A stretch of 62,867 nucleotides of DNA from Bacillota bacterium (GCA_023412855.1 JAEZRJ010000001.1:1-62867), one strand, 5' to 3'. Positions 53,042-62,561 are shown, counted from the first letter of the stretch. Numbers and translations are program-made. Notes: generated by a model from the sequence alone, not told the origin.

Positions 53042-53916
53042 AGTTCTTCCTCCTTACTCTGTGTGGTTTTTAACTGAATCGCAGTAATAATCAGAATAAT
53101 CAAAAACAGGACGGTTGACTTTGCAGTTGCATATCCATATCTTATATTTCCTCTGAACGCTTCTTCATAAATATTAACCGCAACTGATTGTGTCGCTCTT
53201 CCGGGGCCTCCGCCCGTCAGCGAATAAATGACGTCAAATACCTGGAAGGATGAATTTAACGTCCAAAACAAACAAACTGTCAACGCCGGCTGTATTAGCG
53301 GAAAAGTTACATTCCAAAACTTTTTCCACCCATTTGCTCCGTCCAATTGTGCCGCTTCCAATAAATGAGTTGGTACGCCCTGCAATCCTGCCATATATAT
53401 AATCATTAAGTAACCGACACATCCCCATGAAGCAACGATGATAATAGATAGAAACGCATAGCGGGTATCTCCTACCCAAGACTGATCCAGGAATTTCCAT
53501 CCCCAATTATCTGCCATATAGTAAAGTACTTTATAGAAAATAAATCGCCACATGTATCCGCCTATGATCATGCTTATCATATTGGGAAGACAGAAAATCG
53601 TCCTGAAAAACCCCTTTCCTTTTTTGACCGATTCAACAGTAACCGCCAGCACCAAAGCCATGACATTTGCAATAACCAGCAATACTACTACATATTTAAT
53701 CGTAAATACCACGGATTGCCAAAAATAATCATCAGACAACATCTCACGAAAGTTTTTCAGCCCTATAAAATCATATTCTTTGTTCAATCCATTCCAATTT
53801 GTCATTGAATAAAATATACCGGTAACTGCCGGATAAAGTTTGAATACTGCATATACGGCCAAGGCCGGCAACGCAAACATAATCAGACTAAAATTTTGTT
53901 TCCTTTTACTTTGCAT
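53038..53916 (-). CDS. Carbohydrate ABC transporter permease (MalF-like)
   Basis: A 292-residue permease. It opens with a short cytoplasmic tail and a membrane segment, then MTNWNGLNKEYDFIGLKNF typical of sugar permeases. The coupling loop is LLEAAQLDGANGWKKFWNVTFPLIQPAL (about 186-213), followed by FDVIYSLTGGGPGRATQS. It forms the channel with the MalG-like partner. A 92-nt gap with a hairpin separates it from the binding-protein gene. Confidence 0.95.
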   Translation of the reverse strand: MQSKRKQNFSLIMFALPALAVYAVFKLYPAVTGIFYSMTNWNGLNKEYDFIGLKNFREMLSDDYFWQSVVFTIKYVVVLLVIANVMALVLAVTVESVKKGKGFFRTIFCLPNMISMIIGGYMWRFIFYKVLYYMADNWGWKFLDQSWVGDTRYAFLSIIIVASWGCVGYLMIIYMAGLQGVPTHLLEAAQLDGANGWKKFWNVTFPLIQPALTVCLFWTLNSSFQVFDVIYSLTGGGPGRATQSVAVNIYEEAFRGNIRYGYATAKSTVLFLIILIITAIQLKTTQSKEEEL

Positions 53917-53963
53917 ATAAAGTACCTCTTCTTTTTATGTACTGGACTTCCAATAAGATATTT

Positions 53964-53993
53964 CAAGCGTGCAGAGATGTTTCCGCACGCTTG
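53964..53993 (-). promoter_or_regulatory. Intercistronic hairpin after the binding-protein gene
   Basis: CAAGCGTGC / GCACGCTTG form a perfect 9-bp stem 16 nt after the binding-protein stop, without a U-run. As in the pst operon, it probably protects the upstream message and favours binding-protein expression. Confidence 0.55.
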
Positions 53994-54008
53994 AGAAATC
54001 ACACACTC

Positions 54009-55328
54009 TTATTTCGAAAGTTCATTTGCTTCTTTAAATGCACCGTCAAGACGCTCTATAATTCCATCAACGTCCACACTTCCAACATACAATTCCTGAA
54101 GCAGCCTGCCTTGCTCATCTGTTACCGAAGACGGAAGCACCAGATCCTGATAAGAACGTCCCTCTTCCACATATTTATATGCATCCTGTACCCATGATGC
54201 AGTTTCAAATGCATGAATGGAAGATATCGGATTAAATCCACAAGCCTGGAACAATGCCGATGAATCATTATCGTCTAAAACATAATTTGCAAATTTTATG
54301 GCCAGTTCTTTTTCAAGACCGTTGGCATATACTCCTAATACCGTAGATGTAGCGAGATTAATTCTGGTACATTCCGGATTATTGTTGACAGGTAATGCAA
54401 ATACTCCCAGCTGCATATCGGGATTCGTTGTCATTATCGTATTTGCCGACCAAGTTCCCTGAACGAACATCGCCGCTGCTCCATTGGCAAAATCTGCAGC
54501 TCCAACTTCCGACCCTTCTTCCATCGCGCGCTTGGTACCATTTTCCATGATCAAATTGATAACATCAAAGATTTCTCTAACCTCCTCGTAGGATGCCTCA
54601 TCTTTGTACATACGCTCCAGCCAATCCGGAAGGTCCCCTGTCGTTTTTCCGCCCAGTGTTACCGCTGTCATGAGCTGAGGAACCCACTGTTCCTGAAAGG
54701 CTAACATGAAGGGGGTATAACCTTTTTCCTGCAATGCCACACAGACTGCTTTCAGCTCATCCAACGTTTCAGGCGGCGTAACTCCGGCATCCTCAAACAT
54801 CTGCTTATTATACAAAACACTCCATGCCGTACTTTCAATCGGAACTCCCATTACTTTCCCATCAACCGTAACGGTCTCTTTTACATTATCATATACTTTT
54901 GCAATGCTTTCTTCATTCGTCAAATCTGTTAAATATCCCGCATTCGCGTATGTTTGAATATTATTGGCCTGAATTGTAAATAAGTCCGGTGTATCATCTC
55001 CGGTCAACCTCGCCTGAAGGATACTATCATATTGGTCCGCGCTGGGCATCTCAAGATTTATAGTAACTTTAACATTTTCTTCTGCCAGCATCTTCGCCTC
55101 AAACTGGTCGCAGTAATCTTCCCATTGATCCATATACTGAGGAAAGCTCATCATGATATTAAGCTCAACCTCTTTAGCAGGAGCAGTTTCTGCAGAAGCA
55201 TCTCCTACAGAGGCCGTTTCTTCTGCTTCGCCCGCTTTACTGTTTGCCGAAGTATTTTCCCCGCCATTGCCACATGCCGTTAGCGTCATTGCTATCAACA
55301 GCATCATTGATACTAATTTCTTTTTCAC
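54009..55328 (-). CDS. Extracellular solute-binding lipoprotein (family 1, sugar)
   Basis: A 439-residue lipoprotein. The signal peptide ends LTAC with Cys19, followed by a Ser/Ala/Glu-rich linker. The sugar-binding domain includes MMSFPQYMDQWEDYCDQFEA, LFTIQANNIQTYANAGYLTDLT, GKVMGVPIESTAWSVLYNKQMFEDAGV and AAMFVQGTWSANTI, all usual for this family. It starts with GTG (55328), preceded by AGGAGG. It is divergent from the YesM-like kinase gene that probably controls it. Confidence 0.95.
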   Translation of the reverse strand: MKKKLVSMMLLIAMTLTACGNGGENTSANSKAGEAEETASVGDASAETAPAKEVELNIMMSFPQYMDQWEDYCDQFEAKMLAEENVKVTINLEMPSADQYDSILQARLTGDDTPDLFTIQANNIQTYANAGYLTDLTNEESIAKVYDNVKETVTVDGKVMGVPIESTAWSVLYNKQMFEDAGVTPPETLDELKAVCVALQEKGYTPFMLAFQEQWVPQLMTAVTLGGKTTGDLPDWLERMYKDEASYEEVREIFDVINLIMENGTKRAMEEGSEVGAADFANGAAAMFVQGTWSANTIMTTNPDMQLGVFALPVNNNPECTRINLATSTVLGVYANGLEKELAIKFANYVLDDNDSSALFQACGFNPISSIHAFETASWVQDAYKYVEEGRSYQDLVLPSSVTDEQGRLLQELYVGSVDVDGIIERLDGAFKEANELSK

Positions 55329-55389
55329 CTATATATCCTCCTTCTGAAACAACTTCTCATTTTGAACACTTTGCCTAAGTTACAATGCA

Positions 55390-55395
55390 ATTATA
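55390..55395 (-). promoter_or_regulatory. -10 element of the binding-protein gene
   Basis: TATAAT on the minus strand, about 62 nt before the GTG. The matching -35 is poor (ATGAAA), which fits a promoter that needs the neighbouring AraC-type response regulator. Confidence 0.4.
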
Positions 55396-55500
55396 TTATT
55401 TCTTTAGATAAATTTCATTGTCATAAACGGTTCTCTCTTATTGTACATTTTTAATATTGTGCATTTTCAACATTAAATCCTGCCATAAAATGCAAATCTA

Positions 55501-55529
55501 TTTACATCTCTTCCTTGCTTGGATATAAT
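55501..55529 (+). promoter_or_regulatory. Promoter of the YesMN-type two-component operon
   Basis: -35 TTTACA (55501-55506), 17-bp spacer, -10 TATAAT (55524-55529). The expected transcript start near 55536 supports translation from 55600 rather than from the in-frame ATG at 55546. Confidence 0.7.
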
Positions 55530-55599
55530 AATCACTATATAAAATATGGATAACGGTTATGTACATCCTGGCAATAGCTCAAACTCAGAAAGGGTATCT

Positions 55600-57402
55600 A
55601 TGATGAGGAAAGAGAAAATTAAGATATTAAATCATAAACTATCCATTCAAAAAAGAATTTTAGGGGCAATGCTCTTAATATCAATGATTCCTATTTTATT
55701 GTTGGCCTATTTTACTTTAAATATATCTCAAAAGAATATGCAAAATCAATTAATACAAACGAGAATCCTGGGCATGGATTGGATGAATGATAAACTAACT
55801 ACGGAATTAGGCGAATATGCCGATTTGTTCTATTCGCTTGAGGTCGACAAGAAAATTAAACAAGGTCTTATTTCCTGGGTAATCGGCAACAATTCAATTG
55901 ACAGTATCCTGCCTGATATTCGAACTAATTTTGAAGATGCGCTCAATAGCGATGCCAATATACTTTCCGTTGAAATATATAATTATATAACCGGGGACGG
56001 CTACATCGCAACTCGAAAAAGTTTTCAAAATGGTACATGGGATAATATGGATACAGTCTGGAATTCAAGGGATACAGCTTTGCAATCCAATATTGTCGTC
56101 AGAAGAGACGGTGCCGATTTCGTTGTAATGCACCAAATTAATGAATTCACTACAGGTAAAAAAATAGCAGTATTAGTTATCCGTTTGAATAAACACTCAT
56201 TTACAGACACCATACAAAAGAATATTGAAGAAGGTGAAATCGCCATTCTTTTCAATGATGAGGATTTGATTCTCGCAGAACTCGGTAATTATCAAAATGT
56301 ATCCGTTCAGAATGATTATATCGATATATTGCGGCGAATAAAGGAAGAGCCCTCCGGTATTTTTGCTGAAAATAATCATTTTTATTTTTACGAATCCATT
56401 AATAAGGGAAAAATAAACTTGCTTTACATCGTCCCCGATCAATTAATCAGGAATCAATTAAAAGATACTGTTACAATTGCATTTATCATTATGATATTTT
56501 CTCTGCTCGCAGCGGCATTATTATCCGTCTTATTTTCCGAAATCATCAGTAAACCTATCATTACATTGAGCAAAAAAATGCAGACAACAGATATTCATAA
56601 TTTTGCTGCAGATGTTCCAATAAACCGAAACGATGAAATTGGCTTGCTTCAGGAAAGCTTTGAAAATATGATGACTCGTAATCAGGAGCTGGTCACCCAG
56701 GAATACCAACGTGAAATAGAAAAAAGAAACGCACAGCTTAGAGCTTTGCAGGCACAAATCAACCCTCATTTCTTGTATAATACGCTGCAAGTCATCGGAG
56801 GGATGTCTTTGTCAGGAAAGAGCGAGCATATATATTCTGTTGTAACAGCATTAAGTGATATACTGCGATATGCAATCAGTTTCGAGCAAGAATCCGTTAC
56901 GCTTGAACAAGAAATCACTTATTTAAAAAGTTATATTTCAATACAAAATAATCGATTTGACCATCGGCTTCAATTTGAAACAGAAATCTCTCCACGGGCA
57001 ATGCAGTCATATATACCGAAACTAATTCTGCAACCTCTTGTTGAAAATTGTCTCGAACACGGACTTAATAAAAAGAATGAGGATTGGGAAATACAGCTTA
57101 ACGCTTATGAAGATATCGCATCAGACAGCTTAATTATTACTGTTTCCGATAACGGTCTCGGTATGGATTCCACACAACTCGATACGATCCGCACTTCATT
57201 AGAATCAAGCAATAAGGAAACATTAAGTTCTTCCTCTCATATCGGACTAAGTAATGTTCACTCAAGAATCCGCATTATGTCCGGTCCTGAATATGGTTTG
57301 AGAATTCAAAGTAATCAAAATGAGGGCACAACGATAACAATAAAAACAAAACTGCTGGGAAAGAAAGAATTATGCGAAACGGAAAATACACAACAATATT
57401 AA
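55600..57402 (+). CDS. YesM/LytS-like sensor histidine kinase
   Basis: About 600 residues. A short cytoplasmic start, a membrane segment (about 18-40), a large extracellular sensing domain (about 41-280), and a second membrane segment lead to a HAMP region (SKPIITLSKKMQTTD). The His_kinase box is QINPHFLYNTLQVIGG, and the ATPase has ILQPLVENCLEHG and VSDNGLGMD. AGAAAGGG precedes the chosen ATG. It overlaps its regulator gene by 31 nt and is divergent from the sugar transporter genes, so it probably senses the sugar or its binding protein. Confidence 0.94.
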   Translation: MMRKEKIKILNHKLSIQKRILGAMLLISMIPILLLAYFTLNISQKNMQNQLIQTRILGMDWMNDKLTTELGEYADLFYSLEVDKKIKQGLISWVIGNNSIDSILPDIRTNFEDALNSDANILSVEIYNYITGDGYIATRKSFQNGTWDNMDTVWNSRDTALQSNIVVRRDGADFVVMHQINEFTTGKKIAVLVIRLNKHSFTDTIQKNIEEGEIAILFNDEDLILAELGNYQNVSVQNDYIDILRRIKEEPSGIFAENNHFYFYESINKGKINLLYIVPDQLIRNQLKDTVTIAFIIMIFSLLAAALLSVLFSEIISKPIITLSKKMQTTDIHNFAADVPINRNDEIGLLQESFENMMTRNQELVTQEYQREIEKRNAQLRALQAQINPHFLYNTLQVIGGMSLSGKSEHIYSVVTALSDILRYAISFEQESVTLEQEITYLKSYISIQNNRFDHRLQFETEISPRAMQSYIPKLILQPLVENCLEHGLNKKNEDWEIQLNAYEDIASDSLIITVSDNGLGMDSTQLDTIRTSLESSNKETLSSSSHIGLSNVHSRIRIMSGPEYGLRIQSNQNEGTTITIKTKLLGKKELCETENTQQY

Positions 57403-58484
57403 TCGACGATGAGAGCTGGACCCGAGATGTCCTTCGATATATTGGCAAATGGGACGAGTTAGGAATCGAGATCATTGCGGAGGCTTCCGATGGTGAATAT
57501 GGCCTGGAACTGGTCGTAAGCCTTAATCCGGATATTATTATATCCGATGTAAAAATGCCTAATATGAGTGGCTTGACCCTGGTTGATACATTACGCAAAA
57601 GAGACTGTCATGCTAAAGTAATATTCGTCAGCGGTTATGACGATTTCCAATTCGTCAGAAATGCAGTACAATTACAAGCGACTGATTATTTATTAAAACC
57701 GGTTAAACCAGAGGAACTCAATGCCCAATTAGAACGCTGCGTCAAAGAATTAAGTCAGGAGCAAAACTCCGATAGTGCAAAAGACTTAAGCCTGCAAGGA
57801 GTTTTACATGTCAGCTGGTTTACGGACTACACCGATTTAAGGATTTCTATTTATGAGTCCTTAAAAGCTAATAATTTAGATTTGTTACAGAATAGAATTG
57901 AGAGCCTGGAAGCTTTAGTTATACAGTCAGAGGGGGACAGTCCCTCAAAAAATATTGCTATTTATATACATTTTGACTTCCATAATATGCTGCAAAAGTT
58001 TATCTCGGAATGCGGATATTCCTTCAATGAAATCATGGATGAAAAAGCCGGTTCCTATGTTTTTTCGAGCAATTTTTCTTTTCATGAAATGATACAGTCT
58101 ATAAGAGCCCTGTTTATCAAGGCTATTATGAAAATGGAACACCTGAAAAAAGAAAAAAACAAAATCGATATAAAACTAATATGTAAATACATAGAATCAA
58201 ACTATACGGAAAATATATCCTTGGAAAAAACCGCAGAAAACTTTTATATCAGCAAGGAATATTTGAGCAAAGTATTAAAATCAGAAACCGGAGCCGGATT
58301 CTCCGGCTATATTACCGGGCTAAGAATGAAAAAGGCAAAAGAACTTTTGCTTACGGATGTTGCAATCAAAGAAATCGCCGAGATGACCGGATACAAAGAA
58401 CTAGGGCATTTTTATAAGGTATTTAAAAAGTACTATGGAATCACTCCCGGAGAAATGTTGAATAACATTAGGAATCAGGGATAA
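57372..58484 (+). CDS. YesN-like response regulator with AraC DNA-binding domain
   Basis: A 370-residue regulator. The receiver domain has LIDDESWTRD, the phospho-acceptor in IIISDVKMPNMSG and the Lys in YLLKPVKPEEL. A middle region of about 140 residues is variable. The AraC helix-turn-helix pair holds LEKTAENFYISKEYLSKVLKSETG and IKEIAEMTGYKELGHFYKVFKKYYGITPGEM. Probably activates the divergent sugar ABC transporter and GH5 genes. Confidence 0.94.
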   Translation: MRNGKYTTILIDDESWTRDVLRYIGKWDELGIEIIAEASDGEYGLELVVSLNPDIIISDVKMPNMSGLTLVDTLRKRDCHAKVIFVSGYDDFQFVRNAVQLQATDYLLKPVKPEELNAQLERCVKELSQEQNSDSAKDLSLQGVLHVSWFTDYTDLRISIYESLKANNLDLLQNRIESLEALVIQSEGDSPSKNIAIYIHFDFHNMLQKFISECGYSFNEIMDEKAGSYVFSSNFSFHEMIQSIRALFIKAIMKMEHLKKEKNKIDIKLICKYIESNYTENISLEKTAENFYISKEYLSKVLKSETGAGFSGYITGLRMKKAKELLLTDVAIKEIAEMTGYKELGHFYKVFKKYYGITPGEMLNNIRNQG

Positions 58485-58492
58485 TTATTGTT

Positions 58493-58720
58493 CTAAACGA
58501 GTATTACAAACTTCTTATCCCAGCTTCCATGGGACGGACGGGCATAGATTACATCCTCTCCGGCAATCCCGCTGATAACCTCATTGGCACGTATCGGCTC
58601 CTCCTTAAATTCCTTTCGGTTACGGCTGTCGGTTGGGTATGGTAAAACAATTCCATCCAGCCTGTGTCTAACCTGATATTGGGAAAATAATCTAATACTT
58701 TTCTCTTTCATCCATTTCAT
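58493..58720 (-). pseudogene. Polysaccharide deacetylase central fragment, frameshifted
   Basis: A 75-codon open frame whose last part, NEVISGIAGEDVIYARPSHG followed by SWDKKF, aligns with SVISGITGEDVIYVRPPYG at the right end of the window. By eye, 64 of 74 bases agree between 58509-58582 and 62794-62867. Just upstream the conserved TAVTER segment reads in a different frame, so a frameshift is present. The 3' part is lost. Remnant only. Confidence 0.7.
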
Positions 58721-58729
58721 AATAAATTC

Positions 58730-58828
58730 CTAAACTATTTTTTTGATAAGAAAGAATCGGAGCAAACACGCTTCTTCGTCTGATATTCCCAGCACAAGGT
58801 CATCAGAATGTTCTGCCGTGAACTTCAT
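58730..58828 (-). other. Short open frame of unknown meaning
   Basis: A 32-codon frame, MKFTAEHSDDLVLGISDEEA followed by CLLRFF, with no ribosome site. It lies in the AT-rich gap upstream of adhE beside the deacetylase remnant. It may be another gene relic or chance. From 58829 to 58930 I see nothing but AT-rich sequence. Confidence 0.25.
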
Positions 58829-58930
58829 GTACTATTATTTTACATCTAACATAAATTTTATATCTACATAAATATTTTTATATATTAAAAGTTATTATAT
58901 AAATCAAAAGGAAGCTCGTAGATTTTTTAA

Positions 58931-58948
58931 TTGTTATTTTTTTAACAA
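58931..58948. promoter_or_regulatory. Rex operator 1
   Basis: TTGTTATTTTTTTAACAA differs at one position from the Rex consensus TTGTTAA-N4-TTAACAA. It lies just upstream of the adhE -35 box. Rex is an NADH-sensing repressor of fermentation genes. Confidence 0.82.
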
Positions 58949-58953
58949 ATCTA

Positions 58954-58982
58954 TTTACAAATGCTTTTTTTTCTGTTATATT
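58954..58982 (+). promoter_or_regulatory. adhE promoter
   Basis: -35 TTTACA (58954-58959), 17-bp spacer, -10 TATATT (58977-58982). It lies exactly between two Rex-like operators and 51 nt before the start codon. Confidence 0.75.
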
Positions 58983-58997
58983 CATTTCATAACCATT

Positions 58998-59015
58998 GTG
59001 TTAATTTTTTAACAA
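58998..59015. promoter_or_regulatory. Rex operator 2
   Basis: GTGTTAATTTTTTAACAA differs only at the first base from the Rex consensus. It lies downstream of the -10 and just before the AGGAGG ribosome site, so bound Rex would block transcription start. Confidence 0.82.
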
Positions 59016-59032
59016 TCAAAAGGAGGATATCT

Positions 59033-61654
59033 ATGTCTAATAAATTACAACAACCCACCCCCAAGGAGCATGTTGATCAATTAGTGAAAAACGCACTCGG
59101 TGCGCTAAATGATTTCTTATCCCTAGATCAAGAGACAGTTGATAATATAGTTCATGAGATGGCTCTTGCAGGACTCGCAAAGCAACAGATACTTGCTAAA
59201 ATGGCAGTAGAAGAAACCGGAAAAGGAATCTACGAAGATAAGATTACAAAAAATATTTTTGCGACAGAATATGTATGGCATTCCATCAAATATCAGAAAA
59301 CAGTCGGTATTATTGAAGATAATGAAGAAGAAGATTATATGATCATAGCTGAACCGGTAGGTATCGTTGCCGGTGTTACTCCTGTTACAAACCCCACCTC
59401 CACTACCATGTTCAAATGCTTAACTTGTATAAAGACCAGAAACCCGATTATTTTTGGTTTCCATCCCAGTTCCCAGCAATGCTCCAAAGAAGCCGCAAAA
59501 ACCTTATATGAGGCAGCTATCAAGGCCGGTGCTCCCGAAAACTGTATACAATGGATTGAATATCCTTCCATCGATGCTACCAGGGAATTAATGAATCATC
59601 CCGATGTATCTATGATCCTGGCTACCGGCGGATCAGGAATGGTTAAGCAGGCCTATTCCTGCGGAAAGCCTGCCCTTGGTGTAGGACCTGGTAATGTTCC
59701 CTGCTTTATCGAAAAAACCGCAAACTTAAAGCGTGCAGTAAATGACCTGATATTATCCAAGTCCTTTGATCACGGTATGATCTGTGCTTCCGAGCAGGCA
59801 GTAATTATCGAGGCTCCCGTATATGCGGAAGTTGTGGATCTGATGAAGAAGGATGGCTGCTACTTCGCGACCAAAGAAGAGATCAAGCTCCTGGAGCCCG
59901 TGGTAATCAATACCGCAACCGGTGCCGTTAATCCTGATATTGTCGGGAAGTCACCGTTCGATATTGCAGCACTGGCCGGAATCAGTATTCCTGTAAACGC
60001 CAAGATTTTATGCACCGAGTTAGATGGCGTTGGTCCGCAGTACCCTCTGTCCAAAGAGAAGCTCTCCCCCGTACTCGCGGTAATCAAGGCTCAGAACCTG
60101 GAGAAGAGTCTCCAGCTTTGTGAGAAGATGATCGAACTTGGCGGCCTGGGCCATTCCTCTGTCATCCATTCCAATAATGATGATGTCATTAAGACCTTCT
60201 CGGCTCGGATGAGAACCGGCCGTATCCTCGTAAATTCACCTTCCACACATGGTGCGATCGGTGATTTATATAATACAAATATGCCCTCTCTTACCTTAGG
60301 CTGCGGCTCTTATGGCGGTAACTCTACTACCCATAACGTATCCGCTGTCGATCTGGTAAACTATAAACGTGTAGCAAAGAGGAGGAATAATATGCAATGG
60401 TTTAAGGTACCCAGTAAAATTTATTTTGAGTCCGGTTCAACCGCATATTTATCAAAAATGCCTAACATCACAAAGGCATTCATTGTAACTGACCCATCTA
60501 TGACCCAACTAGGCTATGTCAGCAAGGTATTATATCAATTAAGAAAGCGTCCTGATTATGTACACAGTGAGATTTTCGACCAGGTTGAGCCTGATCCGAG
60601 CCTTGATACCATCCTGAAGGGCGTAGAAGAAATGAATAAATTCAAGCCCGACGTAATTATCGCACTGGGCGGCGGTTCTGCTATTGATGCAGCTAAGGGT
60701 ATGTGGTTATTTTATGAAGATCCGACTGCAGATTTCAAGAATATGTCCTTGAAGTTTTTAGATATCCGTAAACGTACCTATAAATTCCCTACCTTAGGTA
60801 AAAAGGCACAGTTTGTAGCAATTCCTACTACTTCCGGAACAGGCTCTGAGGTCACCTCCTTTGCTGTTATTTCGGATAAACAGGAAAATAAGAAATATCC
60901 CCTGGCAGATTATGAACTGACGCCTGATATTGCAATTATAGACCCTGACTTTGTTATGTCCGTTCCAAAGAAATCAACCGCCTGGACCGGTATGGATGTA
61001 CTGACCCATGCAATTGAGGCATATATCTCAGTGGTAGCATCCGATTATACCGATGCACTGGCAATTCATGCCATTGATTTAGTCTTCAAGTATCTAAGGG
61101 AGTCTTATGACAAGGGTGCACAGAGTCCTGTCGCACGTGAGAAGATGCATAATGCTTCAACGATTGCCGGTATGGCATTTACCAATGCTTTCCTTGGAAT
61201 CAACCACTCCCTGGCTCATAAGCTGGGCGGCGAATATCATATTCCTCACGGTTGTGCAAATGCGATTTTATTACCCCATGTAATACGGTACAATGGTGTT
61301 GATTGCCCCACTAAGGTTACATCCTTCCCGAAATATGAAAGTTATATTGTAGGTGATAAAATTTTTGAATTGATGAAAAAATTAGGAAGGAGTCCGAAAA
61401 ATAATGCTGAAGCCGTAGAAATGCTGGCAAAAGAAGTGGAAGATCTCAATAAGCATTTAGAAATTCCCAATAACTTAAAGGAATACGGAATTGACGAAAA
61501 AGACTTCCTCTTCAAGCTCTCCGGACTTGCCGATCTGGCCTTCGGTGACCAATGTACAACAGCTAACCCCAGACTTCCTCTCGTATCTGAATTAGAGGAG
61601 CTTTACCTCCTGGCATACTATGGTAAAGGCAATATTCCGGAAAAAGAAAAATAA
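59033..61654 (+). CDS. adhE: Bifunctional aldehyde/alcohol dehydrogenase AdhE
   Basis: An 873-residue enzyme reducing acetyl-CoA to acetaldehyde and then ethanol while regenerating NAD+; family members form filaments called spirosomes. The N-terminal aldehyde dehydrogenase half has ITPVTNPTSTTMFKCL-like binding residues and the catalytic Cys in DHGMICASEQ. A linker (NNMQWFKVPSKIYFE) joins the iron-dependent alcohol dehydrogenase half, with GGGSAIDAAKGMW, IPTTSGTGSEVT and the metal-site HSLAHKLGGEYHIPHGCANA. The ATG at 59033 has AGGAGG; frame upstream of it is promoter. Confidence 0.98.
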   Translation: MSNKLQQPTPKEHVDQLVKNALGALNDFLSLDQETVDNIVHEMALAGLAKQQILAKMAVEETGKGIYEDKITKNIFATEYVWHSIKYQKTVGIIEDNEEEDYMIIAEPVGIVAGVTPVTNPTSTTMFKCLTCIKTRNPIIFGFHPSSQQCSKEAAKTLYEAAIKAGAPENCIQWIEYPSIDATRELMNHPDVSMILATGGSGMVKQAYSCGKPALGVGPGNVPCFIEKTANLKRAVNDLILSKSFDHGMICASEQAVIIEAPVYAEVVDLMKKDGCYFATKEEIKLLEPVVINTATGAVNPDIVGKSPFDIAALAGISIPVNAKILCTELDGVGPQYPLSKEKLSPVLAVIKAQNLEKSLQLCEKMIELGGLGHSSVIHSNNDDVIKTFSARMRTGRILVNSPSTHGAIGDLYNTNMPSLTLGCGSYGGNSTTHNVSAVDLVNYKRVAKRRNNMQWFKVPSKIYFESGSTAYLSKMPNITKAFIVTDPSMTQLGYVSKVLYQLRKRPDYVHSEIFDQVEPDPSLDTILKGVEEMNKFKPDVIIALGGGSAIDAAKGMWLFYEDPTADFKNMSLKFLDIRKRTYKFPTLGKKAQFVAIPTTSGTGSEVTSFAVISDKQENKKYPLADYELTPDIAIIDPDFVMSVPKKSTAWTGMDVLTHAIEAYISVVASDYTDALAIHAIDLVFKYLRESYDKGAQSPVAREKMHNASTIAGMAFTNAFLGINHSLAHKLGGEYHIPHGCANAILLPHVIRYNGVDCPTKVTSFPKYESYIVGDKIFELMKKLGRSPKNNAEAVEMLAKEVEDLNKHLEIPNNLKEYGIDEKDFLFKLSGLADLAFGDQCTTANPRLPLVSELEELYLLAYYGKGNIPEKEK

Positions 61655-61689
61655 GATACGCCTTATCTGTATAATAGGATCAATAAATG

Positions 61690-61725
61690 AAGAGAGCACA
61701 TGATTTCATTACTATGCGCTCTCTT
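61690..61725 (+). terminator. adhE terminator
   Basis: AAGAGAGC / GCTCTCTT stem, extended by CAT / ATG, followed by TATATCTTTTTC, 36 nt after the adhE stop. Confidence 0.82.
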
Positions 61726-61925
61726 TATATCTTTTTCTGCTGATTTCCACTTCTGCAGTTTCTTGTGCCTGATTTTTTGCTTATTTATCATCGTATTCAG
61801 TTGTTATTCTTGACAGACAGATTACGCCACAAATTGTTTGTATAACTATGGCCCTTTTTTGAATTCTTTTTTCTACTTCATATACGTATATATTACTATG
61901 TATTTTCTACAGGAGGACCTTTATT

Positions 61926-62444
61926 ATGAACAATGATTTTATCTGCAATATCTCCGTCAATTTACCGTATCCCGCCATTCAGCCCGAATGCCATAATCCC
62001 GAATATGCGTGTGCTATGTTGAGCAATGTGGGCAGTAGCAATTCGGAAATGACCGCCGTGAGCCTTTACTTTTATAACAGCGTCATACTTAACCCGATCT
62101 ACGCTGATTTTGCAATGTGTTTTCATAAAATCAGTATTGTGGAAATGCACCACTTAGATATGTTTGCAGAACTTACCTATAAGATGGGCGCCGATCCGCG
62201 CTTATGGAGTGTACAAAACCGAAAGAAAACCTATTGGACGCCGGCATACAATCATTATCCAAGAGAGGTCACCGAAGTCATCATTAACTCCATCAAAGGA
62301 GAGGAAGCGGCTATTCAAAAATACAGATACCAAGCTGATACCATACGTGATGCCAATATTGTAGATATCTTACATCGAATTATTCTGGACGAAGAACGAC
62401 ACATTGAGATATTCAACAACATGTTGCATTGTATTTCGAAATGA
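61926..62444 (+). CDS. Ferritin-like diiron/dimanganese domain protein
   Basis: A 172-residue four-helix-bundle protein. Possible metal ligands lie in SSNSEMTAVSLYFYNS, SIVEMHHLDMF (E-x2-H), IKGEEAAIQKYRYQA and LDEERHIEIF (E-x2-H), the order seen in rubrerythrin, manganese catalase and spore-coat CotJC relatives. There is no rubredoxin-like Cys tail. It probably stores metal or removes peroxide; the exact role is not assigned. AGGAGG lies 8 nt upstream. It stands alone between adhE and a deacetylase remnant. Confidence 0.8.
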   Translation: MNNDFICNISVNLPYPAIQPECHNPEYACAMLSNVGSSNSEMTAVSLYFYNSVILNPIYADFAMCFHKISIVEMHHLDMFAELTYKMGADPRLWSVQNRKKTYWTPAYNHYPREVTEVIINSIKGEEAAIQKYRYQADTIRDANIVDILHRIILDEERHIEIFNNMLHCISK

Positions 62445-62510
62445 GCTGGTTTTTTCCACAAACCAATCTAAAAATGTCTTAATTTATGAGCCCATAATAG
62501 ATGGGAAGAT

Positions 62511-62545
62511 AATGACAGCCGAAGCATCAAGCTTCGGCTGTCATT
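62511..62545. terminator. Bidirectional terminator
   Basis: Perfect 15-bp stem AATGACAGCCGAAGC / GCTTCGGCTGTCATT with a 5-nt loop and a T-rich flank on the plus strand (TATTTCCTATTTTT). It lies between the ferritin-like gene and the convergent deacetylase remnant. Confidence 0.9.
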
Positions 62546-62561
62546 ATTTCCTATTTTTCTC

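Noticed and set aside
55546..55599. Upstream start for the YesM-like kinase
   Set aside because: It lies only about 10 nt after the predicted transcript start and lacks a ribosome site. The ATG at 55600 follows AGAAAGGG.
58961..59032. N-terminal extension of AdhE from an ATG at 58961
   Set aside because: It would start inside the promoter (between the -35 and -10) and before a Rex site. The ATG at 59033 has a perfect ribosome site and the usual AdhE opening.
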